Assembly: GCA_028583685.1 (NCBI GenBank)
Contig: JAMXIF010000051.1
Location: 49,983,007-50,047,006 of the forward strand
From: Petaurus breviceps papuanus
Taxonomy: Eukaryota > Chordata > Mammalia > Diprotodontia > Petauridae
Direction of reading: 5' to 3'
Length of the DNA stretch: 64,000 nt
The notes under the pieces were generated by a model, which worked only from the letters and a program-made list of their open reading frames with translations, did no database searches and was not told the DNA's origin. A program made the position numbers and the translations under genes. Within the stretch, counting starts at the first letter, position 1. Every line of letters starts with the position of its first letter. Below, in pieces: positions 30,491 through 41,103 of the stretch.

Positions 30491-31149
30491 AATGTGATAA
30501 TTACACAAGTTAAAGAACTCTGATACCAAGGATGTAAATCTAATCTCCTCAATTGTTACTGAGCCTTGGTGGGATGGGACTTATGGAAGAGAATATCTTC
30601 TTCAAAAGGATGGAACAGAATGAATAGAGGGGTGGCAGAAAGCCATCGTAGGTTAAGGAGGGATCCCTATCTGAGAAAATACAGGCATAAAATAAGGGAA
30701 GCCTCGTGGAGAGCATCAATGGAGTAAGAAACATGCAGTTTTGTCGGAGTATTATACTACAAATGACTCAGACAAAAAGAGCAAACAAATAAGAAATATG
30801 ATCAAAGAAATCATCAATTAAACAAACATTCGCTGGAGGGAAGACAATGTAGCAACAGAGAACTGCAGTTTGCCAGATTTCTTTTGGAGTATCTCTAGCA
30901 AGAGCAGACCAACTGAAAGATGCTGGTTTCCTTAATGTTCACTTAGCTTTTCAGAAGGTGAAGGGGAGTCATTCTGGACCACATGCCAGCCCTCTTCTCC
31001 CCCTCCAAAAAAGAAAAGGAGCTCTTTGCTGGAATAGAAGTGATAGGAACCTTGAGGGCAGGTCATGGAGTGTGACTTATAGCTTTGACAGAGCAGGAGA
31101 TGACATGTTCATCTGACATTTGGAAAAGAGTTCTCAGAGAAAAGGAAGG
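30491..31149. other. Unassigned sequence
   Basis: No recognised family over about 650 bp. A purine-rich stretch near 31005 is unremarkable. Confidence 0.3.
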
Positions 31150-31229
31150 GAACAATCATTTATGAAGCATCTGCTTGTGCCAGGCTTTATATATGTATAT
31201 ATATATATGATTTTTATATGTATAAGTGC

Positions 31230-31270
<41 letters not shown>

Positions 31271-31275
31271 ATCTC
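31150..31275 (-). repeat. MIR fragment with TA and CA repeats
   Basis: TCATTTATGAAGCATCTGC, then a TATATATG tract (about 31180-31220), a (CA)n run of about 34 bp at 31234-31268, and ATGATCTCATTTG. Confidence 0.7.
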
Positions 31276-31754
31276 ATTTGAAAGGACAGGGAGGATTCCA
31301 GGACCTGAAATTCTACAAGGCAAAATCAGACCAAATAAGACAGGGAGCTGTCAAGAATGAAAGGTAGAACTCACCAGTGAGGGAAGAAAATTGCATCAAT
31401 TATTGGTGGGCTCTGGTGAGTCCTTGTGATGTGTCATTCACATTGTTTTTGGAGTGAAACAAAAACTGTCATTTACTCACTGTGCATTGCACCCTTCAAT
31501 GCCTCTATGAGATCCAGGGGCCCCTTGTCCTCACATCAGCCAAGACATCAACATGAACTGTGAGGAACTATATTTGGAGATTTCTTGGAATAAATCCTGG
31601 GCGGGGGGCAAAGAGAGTCACTTTTTAGCATTCCTTCCAAGACTGAATCTGGTTCAACAAATGAATCAAAAATCTGGGGTGTTAGACCAGAATAATCCTT
31701 GCTCTTTATTTGAAGGAAATATCCTTTATCTTTCTATAAAAATAATAGAAGAAA
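31276..31754. other. Unassigned sequence
   Basis: The open frame 31553-31771 has no recognisable domain. No repeat recognised. Confidence 0.3.
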
Positions 31755-31985
31755 TTTGTAGAGTACCTTAAGTTTTGCAAAGCACTTCACCATGTTATCT
31801 TAATTGGTCCTCATAGCTCTTGGAGGTAGGTGGTATTTTTATCCCCATTTTAGATATCAGAAAATTAAAGATTGGAAAAAATCATCGGCTTGCCCATGGT
31901 CATGCAGCAAGTATCAGAAGTAAGATTTGAATCTGGACTTCTCTCGACTTGCAGTATTATGCTTGAATCACTCTATGGTCTCTGA
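31755..31985 (-). repeat. MIR-type SINE
   Basis: TTTGCAAAGCACTTCACCAT, TATCCCCATTTTAGATATCA, CTTGCCCATGGTCATGCAG and GATTTGAATCTGGACTTC. Nearly full length. Confidence 0.83.
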
Positions 31986-32199
31986 TTCTCATGTAAAGAT
32001 GCTGTGTATATTAAACTTTCTTATTAGGGTGGAGATCATGGTTCAGGGGAAATCAGAGTTTATGAATACAAATTTAGGTAAATTATGGACCCAAATGGGT
32101 TCCAGAAAGCTGCATGTGTGTGTGTAATGGGGGAAGGGGAGGGGACCTGACATTCAGAAATTACAGCTCTCCAAAAGTAGGATGAACAGATTGCTGTAA

Positions 32200-32480
32200 G
32201 GGTTATGGGATTTAAAGATCTTCCATGCCCCATTGGACTTGCTGACGTAGCAGGAAGGGGTGGAGCAAGAGGAAGCGGAAGCAAAACTAGAGTTCCTATG
32301 GTGGCTAGCGGTGGTGGTGATGGCGGCGGCGGTGGCAGCAGAGGCAGCGGCAGCACGAAGCCCTTTTTGAGTCAGCCAGAATTTCTGCTAAGGACTGCCA
32401 GGGCTCCTGCTGGGAGCTCGCTTCCAGGACGCTGGATGGTTGCTGTGAGTGGGGAGAGGAGGACCTTTGCCTGAGGTAGC
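32200..32480 (+). promoter_or_regulatory. GC-rich promoter-like patch
   Basis: In order: CCCATTGGAC (inverted CCAAT box), TGACGTAG (CRE-like), GAGGAAGCGGAAGC (two ETS-like GGAA sites), then GTGATGGCGGCGGCGG (YY1-like ATGGCGGC) and a GGC/GCA-rich leader. This order and spacing resemble TATA-less housekeeping promoters. An open frame of 90 codons at 32205-32474 spans it but is Gly/Ser repeat-like. No gene is identified downstream, and a retrocopied 5' UTR is an alternative. Confidence 0.35.
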
Positions 32481-32786
32481 CTGTTCTGTTTTAAAGGCTT
32501 GAGAATGTGGGTGCTTTCTACTTTATCTACCTGTGCCAATGTCATAACTACTCTGATGGCTTTCACTTTCTGGTTTTGGGACTCAGTCTTTTGGTATTTT
32601 AATAAATTTTCTAGCTTATTCCCCCATATGACAAGCATGATGTATTTTGTGATGGATAATTATATCAGCATATCTGTAATATCCATAGGCATTGTGAATA
32701 TTGCATTGCTGATACAATTGCCTTAGGAGAGCTTCAAGCAGATGAACACTTGTAATGTAATGGATCAGAGATTTAGAAATGAAGGA
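32481..32786. other. Unassigned sequence
   Basis: No repeat recognised. AATAAA occurs at about 32600, without a poly-A or TSD that would show a processed copy. Confidence 0.3.
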
Positions 32787-32925
32787 GCTAGGACAGCTAA
32801 GTGATGAAGTAGATAGTACACTGGTCTGAGAGTCAGGAGGACCTGAGTTCCAATTTGACCTTAGACACTTACTGTGTGACCCTGGGCAAGTCACAACCCC
32901 AATTGTCTAAAAAAAAAAAAAAAAC
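32787..32925 (+). mobile_element. WSINE1-like SINE
   Basis: GGACAGCTAAGTGATGAAG head, GAGAGTCAGGAGGACCTGAG, GTGACCCTGGGCAAGTCAC and an A16 tail. A TSD is not clear. Confidence 0.83.
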
Positions 32926-32937
32926 TGAAGGGACCAG

Positions 32938-33090
32938 CAAGTTCATTCCCCTCATTTTACAATTGAGTAAATGGGTAGAAAAGTTAAGGGACTTGCCAAT
33001 GTCTCACTGAGGCACTGAGATTCCTTTAATCTATGTCTTCCTGACTCTTAGCCCTATGTGCTAACCTCTACCCCACACTGCCTCTCAGTG
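32938..33090 (-). repeat. MIR-type SINE
   Basis: CTCATTTTACAATTGAGTAA, TAAGGGACTTGCCAATGTC and CTTCCTGACTCTTAGCCC. Confidence 0.8.
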
Positions 33091-33984
33091 GTACTTGACT
33101 GTCCCTTTCTACTCTGAGGTTCTCAGATTCCATGAAGCTATCACTCTTAGATAGGGATTGGGGCTGGTGAGAGGGGCACAGATATAGTCTGTTCTCCACA
33201 CCTGGGACAGCATTTAGCTGGCACCTTCAGAAAAGCAAGGAGGAGGGTCAGACCCTGGGATTTCTCTGCCTTGTTAGTTCAGCTGGAGAGACCAAGCTTT
33301 CCTCCACTGTCCTCTCATCAAATCTCCCTTTGGGTTCTGCCTGTCGCCATTCTAATACTGGACATTATAAACATACCCATTTTGAAGAGGATGTGGTTTC
33401 TTGTGATTTTGCAAGAAGGGGCCAGCAGAGGGCAGCCGAGACTGAGAGGTTTGGGCTCCCAAAGAGAAATCTAAGCTTATTTGGCAAAACTACATACTAC
33501 AGTATTGGTTTGACTTGGAGAGGTCACCTACGGGGATCCAGAGTACTTCAGGGTCTGTTTTCCTGGTGCCAAAACATTCCAGAAAAAGAGGGAACTCTCA
33601 GCCCATCAGATCACACCTACAGCACATACATGATAGAGTGACCTTTGGGTCAAATCCATATGGCAAATGTCTGGAGGATGGTTATACACTCTGCTGCTCT
33701 GCCCTTCAAAGCGATGGATCTTCCCCTTAAGGTTCTCTTCCTCCCTGGTCTCTCCCCTTCCCACCAGACTCTAGGCTTCCAACCCCTCCCTATGCCTGAG
33801 ACACCCCTAATAATAAGAATTCTCCTTACCATCAACTAGCAGATCCATCACTATCTACAATTCCCTACACACCCATCTCTGTGACCCTAGAATAACAGGT
33901 TACATTCAATAATCTCTGCCCTCTTACTCCATAATATTACCAACTCAACTTAAAAAAAACAACAACTCAGAGGTGGCCTGATGA
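33091..33984. other. Unassigned, probably unique
   Basis: About 900 bp with no recognised repeat except a few L2-like words near 33740-33800. Overlapping short open frames exist at 33271-33839 but share no domain. It holds the CTCF-like site. Confidence 0.35.
33422..33435 (+). promoter_or_regulatory. CTCF-consensus match
   Basis: CCAGCAGAGGGCAG matches the degenerate CTCF core CCASYAGRKGGCRS at all 14 positions and lies in non-repeat sequence. CTCF binds such sites to shape chromatin loops. Occupancy is not knowable from sequence. Confidence 0.6.
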
Positions 33985-34432
33985 GAAAGAGAAGATATTG
34001 AAAAAGGGGTCAGGAAGACCTGGGTTCAAATCCCAGCCCTGACATTTACTAATTGTGACTCTGAACTCTTAAAGTGACTCAAATTCTCTGAGTTTATATT
34101 TTCTTCATTTTACAAAATGGAAGATAATTATGGATAACATTTACATATATAAATATTATCTCACCTGATTCTGACAACAACCTTTGTCAGATAGATGCTA
34201 TTATCCCCATTTCACAGATAAGAAAACTGAGGGAACCAGAGATGAAATGACTGATAAGTGTCTGAAAGGGGATTCTTACTCAAATCCTTTATGCCCTACT
34301 GCATCCCATAACATTTTCAATCTCTGTCTCACAGGGATAATTTGAGGTTTGAACGAGATTATGTAGAAAAAGCACTTTGCAAAATTGTCAAGGCCTCTAT
34401 AAATGTCAGTCATTATTATTATTGTCCACTTT
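33985..34432 (+). repeat. MIR split by a second MIR
   Basis: 33985-34132 gives the forward MIR 5' half (AGGAAGACCTGGGTTCAAAT, ACAAAATGGAAGATAAT). 34320-34432 gives its 3' half (TCTCACAGGGATAATTTGAG, AAAGCACTTTGCAAAATTG). The intervening 34133-34318 is a reversed MIR. Confidence 0.82.
34133..34318 (-). repeat. MIR-type SINE nested in a MIR
   Basis: ATATTATCTCACCTGATTCT, TATCCCCATTTCACAGATAA and TAAGTGTCTGAAAGGGGATT, in reverse MIR order, sitting exactly between the two halves of a forward MIR. Confidence 0.82.
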
Positions 34433-34589
34433 TATGAATAACAATTGACTGCCTGAATACTCAAACACAGACACAGGACATACATAAACCTTTTCTTAAA
34501 GGAGAACATCACCATCCAATAAATTGGTAGATGAGTTCGAGCTGGACCTTGCCAATGCATCTGGCCCACAAAACAGGCATCAGAAAGGA

Positions 34590-34850
34590 CCCGGGATGTC
34601 TACATCTCCTAAGCAGCCCTGGAGAGTGGAGAGAGGGCTTAACTTGAATCCTCTTCTGATCCTAATTAGCCATGTGGATGTTGGTAAACGACTTAATCTC
34701 TCTGGGTCTCAGTTCTCCCTTCTGTCAAATGGGGATAATAATATTACCTGTCTCCCAGGGTTGTTGTGAGGGCCAAAGGAAATAAATTATGTAGTGCTTT
34801 GCAAGCCTTAAAAGGTCCTACAGAAATTCCAAATATTATTACTTCCAGAG
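34590..34850 (+). repeat. MIR-type SINE
   Basis: TAGCCATGTGGATGTTGG, GGGTCTCAGTTCTCCC, AAATGGGGATAATAATATTA, CAGGGTTGTTGTGAGG and AGTGCTTTGCAAGCC. Confidence 0.88.
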
Positions 34851-35084
34851 CTATGATTGGACTGTGTAGATTCTCCCTCCAATCTCTCCTTACACAATTT
34901 TTATGATTTGTCTGACCCCAACCCTGCCCCACCCCCCACTCCCCCAAGGAGCAGGCAGCCATCTAGGGATAAATCCCTTTTGGCTCAGGTTAACTATGGC
35001 AGTAGCCCTGGCCCTGGGTCCTATACTTGCTACTTCTCCAGCTCAGCAGGACCTGAATGGTACCTGTGCTCCATAGACATAGCC
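34851..35084. other. Unassigned sequence
   Basis: Contains a short C-run (CCACCCCCCACTCCCCC) near 34930. No element recognised. Confidence 0.3.
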
Positions 35085-35335
35085 TTCCATTCAGGTGGCA
35101 CAGTAGATAGTGTTGGACGTGGAGGGAGGAGGACCTGAGTTCGAATCTTGTCATAGACACTAGTTGAGTGGCCATGGACAAGTGACAACCTCTGTCAGCC
35201 TTAATTTTCTCAGCTATAAAATAGAGATAGTAATAATACTCATTTCATGACATTGTTGTGAAGATCAAATGAGGATGTATGTAAAGTGCTTTGTAAACCT
35301 TCAAACACTATGTAAATACTGGCTCATCATTCTTT
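35085..35335 (+). repeat. MIR/THER-type SINE
   Basis: TTCAGGTGGCACAGTAGAT head, GGACCTGAGTTCGAATC (intact B box), TTTCTCAGCTATAAAATAG and TGTAAAGTGCTTTGTAAAC. Confidence 0.87.
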
Positions 35336-35339
35336 CAGA

Positions 35340-36032
35340 AGCCAGGTGTCCTAGTTCGGACCCTTATCACCTCACTACTGGACTATTGCAGCAGTCCTTC
35401 TGGTTGGTCTCCCTGCCTCAGATCTCTCCCCATGCCAATCTATCCTCCACTCGGCTGTCAAATTTATCTTCCCTCTTAAAAGCCCAGGTCTGATCATCTC
35501 ACCTAGCCCTCTCTTTAATTAAGTCCAACTGCTCTCAATTACCTCCAGGATCAATTACCTCTGTTTGTCTCTTAATGTCCTTCATGATCTGACCCCTTCC
35601 GATCTTCTTACCCCTTCCACAATGCCACTTGCCCTTACCCTACAGTCCTATAACTCTGGCCTCCCTACAGTCCTATAACTCTTCCTCTCACAAGACACTC
35701 CATCTCCCAATTCTGAACATCTTCACTGGCCATATCCCCTCCCTGAAATTCTCTCCTTTCTCATTGCTGCTTCCTGGCTTCCTTCAAGGCTCAGCTAAAG
35801 TCCCATCTTCTGCAAGAAGCCTTTCCCAGTCCTTCTTGTTGCCAGCAGCTTCCCTCTGAGATTGGCCCCAAATCATCCTTTCCATTTCTTTTTGGCCCTT
35901 GGTCTTTACATGATGTCGTCTGAATTGGATTGCTAGCTCCCTGGGCACAGGTTCTACTTTTGCCTTTCTTTGTACACACAGAACTTGGCACAGTGCTTGG
36001 CAAGTGGTTGATGTTTTATAAATGCTTGTTGA
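35340..36032 (+). mobile_element. L2 LINE 3' part
   Basis: Continuous forward L2: CACCTCACTACTGGACTAT, CAGATCTCTCCCCATGCC, GGTCTGATCATCTCACC, CATTACCTCCAGGAT-like, AGTCCCATCTTCTGCAAG, GCACAGTGCTTGGCAAGTG and a TTTATAAATGCTTGTTGAT end. A short local duplication of CCCTACAGTCCTATAACTC occurs at 35636-35681. No intact frame. Confidence 0.9.
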
Positions 36033-36667
36033 TCAGATGACACCCACAACCTGAAAAATTATCAGAAAGAGACTTTGGTGGATGCATACATGCTAGAAAG
36101 CATGGGAATATCCAACACACAAGCATTTGCTTAAATATTAGGCTCTGAATGCATTTGAATGGATTGACTGAAGATGGACTGAATTTTCCTCTTTCATCTG
36201 GACATGGTATCATGACTTACTGTAGAAAAACCTGGTGTTTCCATCCTGTTCAGCCTCCTTCCTTTGTGTTTATTTCTAATTACTTCTCCTTGGAATTGAT
36301 TATGTGCCTTCTTGAAGCTCATCCTTTTGAATGACAGAGCCTGATTGTCTAACCTACCTTTTTGCAATGAAATGGCCCTATCCAATTACTGAAGAAAGGG
36401 AAGGAGGAAGGGACAATAAGCTAATATTGCTGTGTGCTCATGCATTTTAAATTTGTCATTATGGCAGAAACATGTTGCCTTCAGGGGGGTCTACCCCTAG
36501 GGAGGAGAGGCTGAACCATGAACCATGATTCAACCTGAGATGGGGGAGTGATTATTGTTAGCATGGCAGGGAAGGCAGGGCACCTCGACAATAGAAGTTA
36601 AAATGAAACAGCTGCACTCAATAGCCCTGATACTTATACCAGTCTCTTCATGGAACCAGGGCCTACC
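36033..36667. other. Unassigned sequence
   Basis: About 630 bp without a recognised family. Small frames on both strands lack support. Confidence 0.3.
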
Positions 36668-36895
36668 TGCAATCAATCAATCAACATATTTTTAGTGCCT
36701 TCTATGTGCCGGGCACTGAATTAAGTTCTGGGAATACAAAAAGAGGCAAAAGACAGTCCCTGCCTTTAAGAAGCTTACAATCTAATGGGACAGACAACAT
36801 GAAAACAAATATATACAAAGCAAGCTATGTACAGAATAATTAGGAAATAATTAGCAAAAGGAAGACACTGGAAATAAAAAGCAAGTACATAAAAG
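36668..36895 (-). mobile_element. L2 LINE 3' end
   Basis: AATCAATCAATCAACATATT, TCTATGTGCCGGGCACTG, GACAGTCCCTGCCTTTAAG, AACATGAAAACAAATATATA and ATTAGGAAATAATTAGC. Confidence 0.87.
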
Positions 36896-37559
36896 CTGAG
36901 TTTTCAATGTTGGTTAATTCTAAATGACTCAGGGACTGTCAGTTACTATTGCAAAGAGAGATTTAGCGGGGAAAATATGAGGCATGAAAGCCAGGTACAG
37001 CAAATGTAAGTAGGATTCCTGGATATTTTCCTCTGCCTTTTGTAAAGCTATGCATAAATGACTAATTGCTGCTCCCCTCAGATAGGCATCTGGGAACACA
37101 AGGGATATCTTCTTTTTTTTTTCCTCGTTGGGCTATTTCTGGGCCTGGGCATATGGCACTGTGAAGTTTAGCCTCCAGACATGGAGCTAACCACTGGGTG
37201 AGGTTACTTGTGTCCTAGGATCAGTTTAGAATGGAGTGTCTGGCTCCTGCTGGTACATTCCCTCCCTCATCAGAGTAAGGGAACTGCCACAATACAGAGC
37301 TGGGAGCAGGGCAAGGTACCCAATATTCACTGAACCCAGGGTGTGTCTGCTAAATTCACCTAACAATTTAATAAGTAGTTAGGTCAGAACTATAATAAGG
37401 CACCAGTTTAGTGTGAAGAACATTATCTGGAAAAAAAAACCACTGAAAACTGTCACAGGTACACAAGAGAGTAATTGGGGGTGGTAAAGGGCCTTAACAT
37501 CATGCAGAAGTATTAAGAGAAGGAATTGGGGGGATGTTTAGACTATAGAAGACATGTCA
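36896..37559. other. Unassigned sequence
   Basis: No recognised element. 37390-37560 may be decayed LINE sequence leading into the CR1/L3 fragment. Confidence 0.3.
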
Positions 37560-37838
37560 TGGTCTGGATGGAGGGAGGATATCACTCAGTCTTCAATTAC
37601 TTGAAGGCCTATTAGGTATAATAGGGATTAGACTCAGCTGCTTAACCTCCAAGGGAAAGTCCAAAGAACAGTGACTAGAAGTCATGGAGAGACAGAGAGA
37701 CAGGTGAGGTTTGATGCAAGGAAAAATTTTCCAACAGTTGAGCTGTCCCAGAATGGAACTGACCTCCTCAAGAAGGAGTGAGTTTCCCTTCACTGCATAT
37801 CTTCAAATGAAGGCTGGCTGATCATTTTTGCCATTGGG
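37560..37838 (+). mobile_element. CR1/L3-type LINE 3' end
   Basis: TTCAATTACTTGAAGGCC, CAGTGACTAGAAGTCATGG, TGATGCAAGGAAAAATTTTC and TGAGCTGTCCCAGAATGGAA match the KNFL....RAVQ.WN section of the other copies. Confidence 0.75.
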
Positions 37839-37916
37839 GTTCTTACCCTATTTTGTGTGTTACTGACCCTTTTGGAAGTCTGGTGAAGTCAAAGGATCCC
37901 TTCTCAGAATCTTGCT
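37839..37916. mobile_element. hAT-type transposon, left end only
   Basis: GGGGTTCTTACCCTATTTTG, CTGACCCTTTTGGAAGTC and GGATCCCTTCTCAGAATC match the left part of the 46674-46905 element. The right part is absent, cut by the L1 that follows. Confidence 0.65.
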
Positions 37917-37924
37917 TTTCTTCC

Positions 37925-38530
37925 CTTTTCTGTTTCAAGAAATCTATTTTTTAAATTAAATTATTTATTTTTAGTTTTCAACATTCACTTCCATAAGTTT
38001 TACATTTTCTCCCCTTCCCTCCCCAAGTGGGCTGGCAATCTGATATGGGCTCTACACATGCATTCCTATTAAACACATTTTCATGTTAGTCATGTTACAT
38101 AGAAGAACTATAATGAATGGAGAAAACCATGAAAAAGAAAAAAAAAAGAAAACAAAACAAAAAAAGAAAATAGTCTGATTCTTTCTATATTCTGACTCCA
38201 TAGTTCTTTCCTTTGGAATTGTTTTAGGTCCTTGCATTGCTGAGAAGGGCTAAGACTATCAAAATCAGTCCTCAAACACAGTGGGTGTTACTGTATAAAA
38301 GTTTCTCCTGGTTCTGCTCCCCTTACTCAGCATCAGTTCATATAAGTCTTTCCGGTTTTCTCTGAAGTCCACCTGTTCATCATTTCTTACAGTACAATAG
38401 CATTACATTACATTAATATACCTCACTCCCCTAATTTGTTTATAGTATCAACCTTTATTCCTAGATTGTGTACCCATTTGAATTTTATTCTAGTGTATGG
38501 TGTCAGACATTGGCCTGTGCCCAGTTTCTC
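37925..38530 (-). mobile_element. L1 LINE 3' end, antisense
   Basis: Antisense of the L1 3' region: AGTTTTCAACATTCACTTCC, GGGCTCTACACATGCATTCC, a poly-purine stretch, CAGCATCAGTTCATATAAGT and ATCATTTCTTACAGTACAAT. It then jumps to ORF2-region antisense (TTGTGTACCCATTTGAATTT, TCAGACATTGGCCTGTGC). The jump implies an internal deletion. Confidence 0.75.
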
Positions 38531-39057
38531 TGGGTTCCCTTCTGATTCTGGAATTCAGTGTGTTTCTGGAAGTTTGGGCGAGGATTCAGGACTCAAGCAA
38601 GGATGCCCTGCAGTTTATGCATAAACCTTGATTTATGGATCAGAGGATTAGGATGGAATCTGCAGGCAGGCACTCTCCACAGCTGTGAAAGGGTTAAATC
38701 CTCCCCATGGTGTTTGCAATTCTAGGGAGAGGGATGAAAGAGCCCATTCAGATGCCTAGTAGTCTCCAGAGTGAGAGAGAGAGAGAGAGAGCACCTGTCT
38801 AGGGTTGGAAGGTAGGTTAAGGCAGCTCATAGGTTGGCACAGGCAAAGAATTCATTACCTGGAGGCTGAACATAACATGTTAGCTTTAGTACTAGAAGAA
38901 ACCTTAAAGATGACCAGCCTCTATGTCCTTGACAAAGTTGGTCCTCAAGTAACTGACTTGGTCTGTTGCTAGGGCCATAGTCCAAGCTTTTCCCAGCTTG
39001 ATAGAACATTCTAGATCTTATCTATTGGCATGTCTTCCAGAAACCCAGAGTGCCTTC
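38531..39057. other. Unassigned sequence
   Basis: A short GA run (GAGAGAGAGAGAGAGAGAG) lies near 38772. No element recognised. Confidence 0.3.
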
Positions 39058-39320
39058 AATGGCAGCTAGCTGGAACAGTGTATAGAGCACAAGTATCAGA
39101 ATCAGGAAGTCCCAGGTTCAAATCTCACTCCAGATACTATCTATGTGACTCTGGGAAAGTCATGTAATTTCTCTGGGCTTCAGTTTTCTCATCTATTAAA
39201 TGGAAACAGTAATAGTGCCTAGCCCCACAAAGTTGTCATGAGGATCAAATGAGTTAACATATAGAAAGAGCTTTGGAAACCCCAAAATACTGAGTAAATG
39301 TGAGCTGTTTCTATTTATTA
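39058..39320 (+). repeat. MIR/THER-type SINE
   Basis: GGCAGCTAGCTGGAACAGTG head, GAATCAGGAAGTCCCAGG, CAGTTTTCTCATCTATTAAA, GTTGTCATGAGGATCAAATG. Confidence 0.88.
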
Positions 39321-39904
39321 AGATCTTGAGGTATTAAAGGAGGGCAATATCAGGGGTAGTGTCATAGAATGGAAGGGTGAGGCAGTCCCGTGTTCAAATT
39401 CCACCTCAGTTTTTATTCTTCTGCCAGTCCTGCAACAACTCCCTGGAGTCTGCTACCATGCCCCTGTGTGGGTACCTTCCCCCATTTCCAGTAAGTGCTG
39501 AATAAATGCTGGTTAATTATCTGAGTGACACCTGAAGGTCCAGAATCTCTCTCCATTTTGCTGAGAAATTAAAGAACCCAGAGCTCTGACACTCTTCACC
39601 TCAGTGTCAGTCTTATCCCATTATTCTAATTACCAATAGCTTGATTCAGATTTTTTTTAAAAAGCTCTTGCTTTTACCCAATCTCATATATTTCTATTTA
39701 TTCCAAACTTCCCTCCCTACCAGAATTCCTGACCTTTTCCTCATAACTCCTTACTCTTCCAAACCCAACCTGTCTGTCTGTCTGAATTCTTGACTTCCTG
39801 CCTATTCTTGACTTCTTGGTACTGGAAATGGGGGAGGAGGGAAGTAGCATTAATCAGAATGTAAGACAATTAGTGAGAAGGAGGCTGTCAGGTCTTTGGG
39901 ACGG
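39321..39904. other. Mostly unassigned sequence
   Basis: 39350-39405 may be a SINE scrap (GTGTTCAAATTCCACCTCAG), and 39490-39520 an L2 end (AGTGCTGAATAAATGCTGG). The remainder is not assigned. Confidence 0.35.
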
Positions 39905-39928
39905 TTAAGAATAGTGGGTACCATAGTG

Positions 39929-39942
39929 GAAAGATCATTGGA
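39929..39942. repeat. L1 target-site duplication, left
   Basis: GAAAGATCATTGGA, identical to 40947-40960. Confidence 0.93.
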
Positions 39943-40720
39943 CCCTTATCAGAGTAGCTAATGTGACAAAAAAGGAAAATGTTACATTTTGGAGGGGACA
40001 CATACATTGTTGATGGAGTTGTGAACTGATGCAACATTCTGGAGAGCAATTTGGAACTATGTCCAAAGGGCTATAAAACTGTATGTGTACCACTGCCAGG
40101 TCTATATCCCAAAGACATATTTTTAAAGAAAAGGACCTATTTTTACAAAAATATTTATAGCAACTCTTTTTGTGGTGGCTAAGAATTGGAAATGAAAAGG
40201 ATGCCCATCAATTGGGGAATGGCTAAGTAAGTTGTGGTATATGATTATAATGGAATATTATTATAATATCAGAAATGACGAGCAGGATGATTTCAGGAAA
40301 TCCTGGAAAGACTTACATTAACTGATGCATAGTGAAGTGAACAGAACTAGAACATTGCACACAGTAACAGTAATATTGTTCGATAAAGAACTGTGAATGA
40401 CAGTTATTCTCAGCAATGTAATGATCCAAGACAATCTCAAAGGACTAATGATGAAGCACACTATCCACTTCCAGAAAAGAACTAATATTGATTGAATACA
40501 AACTGAATCATGTTATTTTTTTTTACTTTCTTTCATTTTTTCCCTTTATTTGAGTCTTTTTGTGAAGAAAAAGGAAGGAAGGAAGGAAGGAAGGAAGGAA
40601 GGAAGGAAGGAAGGAAGGAAGGAAGGAAGGAAGGAAGGAAGGAAGGAAGGAAGGAAGGAAGAAGGAAAGGAAGGAAGGAAGAAAGAGAGGAAGAAAGAAA
40701 GAAAGAAAGAAAGGAAGGAA

Positions 40721-40769
<49 letters not shown>

Positions 40770-40779
40770 NNNNNNNNNN

Positions 40780-40842
<63 letters not shown>

Positions 40843-40946
40843 AAGAAAGGAAGGAAGGAAGGAAGGAAGGAAGGAAGGAAAGAAGAGAGAGAAAGAAAGG
40901 AAGGAAGAAAGGGAGAAATAAAGAAAGGAAGAAAGAGAAAGAAAAA
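39943..40946 (+). mobile_element. 5'-truncated L1 with giant purine tail
   Basis: Starts inside ORF2 C-terminus (TGTTGATGGAGTTGTGAACT, CAAAGGGCTATAAAAC, AATTGGGGAATGGCTAAG) and passes into the 3' UTR (CTGATGCATAGTGAAGTGAA, CAATGTAATGATCCAAGAC). It ends in about 380 bp of GGAA and GAAA repeats. Exact 14-bp TSDs flank it, so the repeat is the expanded L1 tail. Ten Ns (40770-40779) mark an assembly gap. Confidence 0.95.
40565..40946. repeat. (GGAA)n/(GAAA)n microsatellite with gap
   Basis: Near-perfect GGAA runs at 40570-40660, then GAAA at 40690-40830, a short (GA)n at 40824-40842 and mixed units. Open frames through this tract (Lys/Arg/Glu on +, Phe/Leu/Ser on -) are repeat artefacts. True length is unknown because of the N gap at 40770-40779. 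Confidence 0.97.
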
Positions 40947-40960
40947 GAAAGATCATTGGA
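40947..40960. repeat. L1 target-site duplication, right
   Basis: GAAAGATCATTGGA, exact partner of 39929-39942. Confidence 0.93.
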
Positions 40961-41103
40961 TCTGGAGACATTTATTAACAACTTGATCTTGGGCAAGTCA
41001 CGTGACTCTCTGTGACTTGGTTTATTCATCTGTAAAATAAGGGAAAGGAAATCAGACTAAATGAGCTTAAAGGTCCTTTATAGCTCTAAATCTATGGTCC
41101 TTG

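Larger units (their letters stand above)
39905..41103 (+). repeat. MIR split by an L1
   Basis: 39905-39942 is a MIR start (AGTGGAAAGATCATTGGA). It resumes at 40961-41103 (AACTTGATCTTGGGCAAGTC, TTATTCATCTGTAAAATAAG, CTTTATAGCTCTAAATC). The L1 lies between, with the duplicated site. Confidence 0.82.

Noticed and set aside
32205-32474. 90-codon Gly/Ser-rich frame
   Set aside because: The frame follows a GGC/GGT repeat; no homology or splice support. Kept only as part of a possible promoter patch.
40510-41029. Long open frames of Lys/Arg/Glu or Phe/Leu/Ser on both strands
   Set aside because: They are translations of a GGAA/GAAA microsatellite containing an N gap, with no start context or domain.
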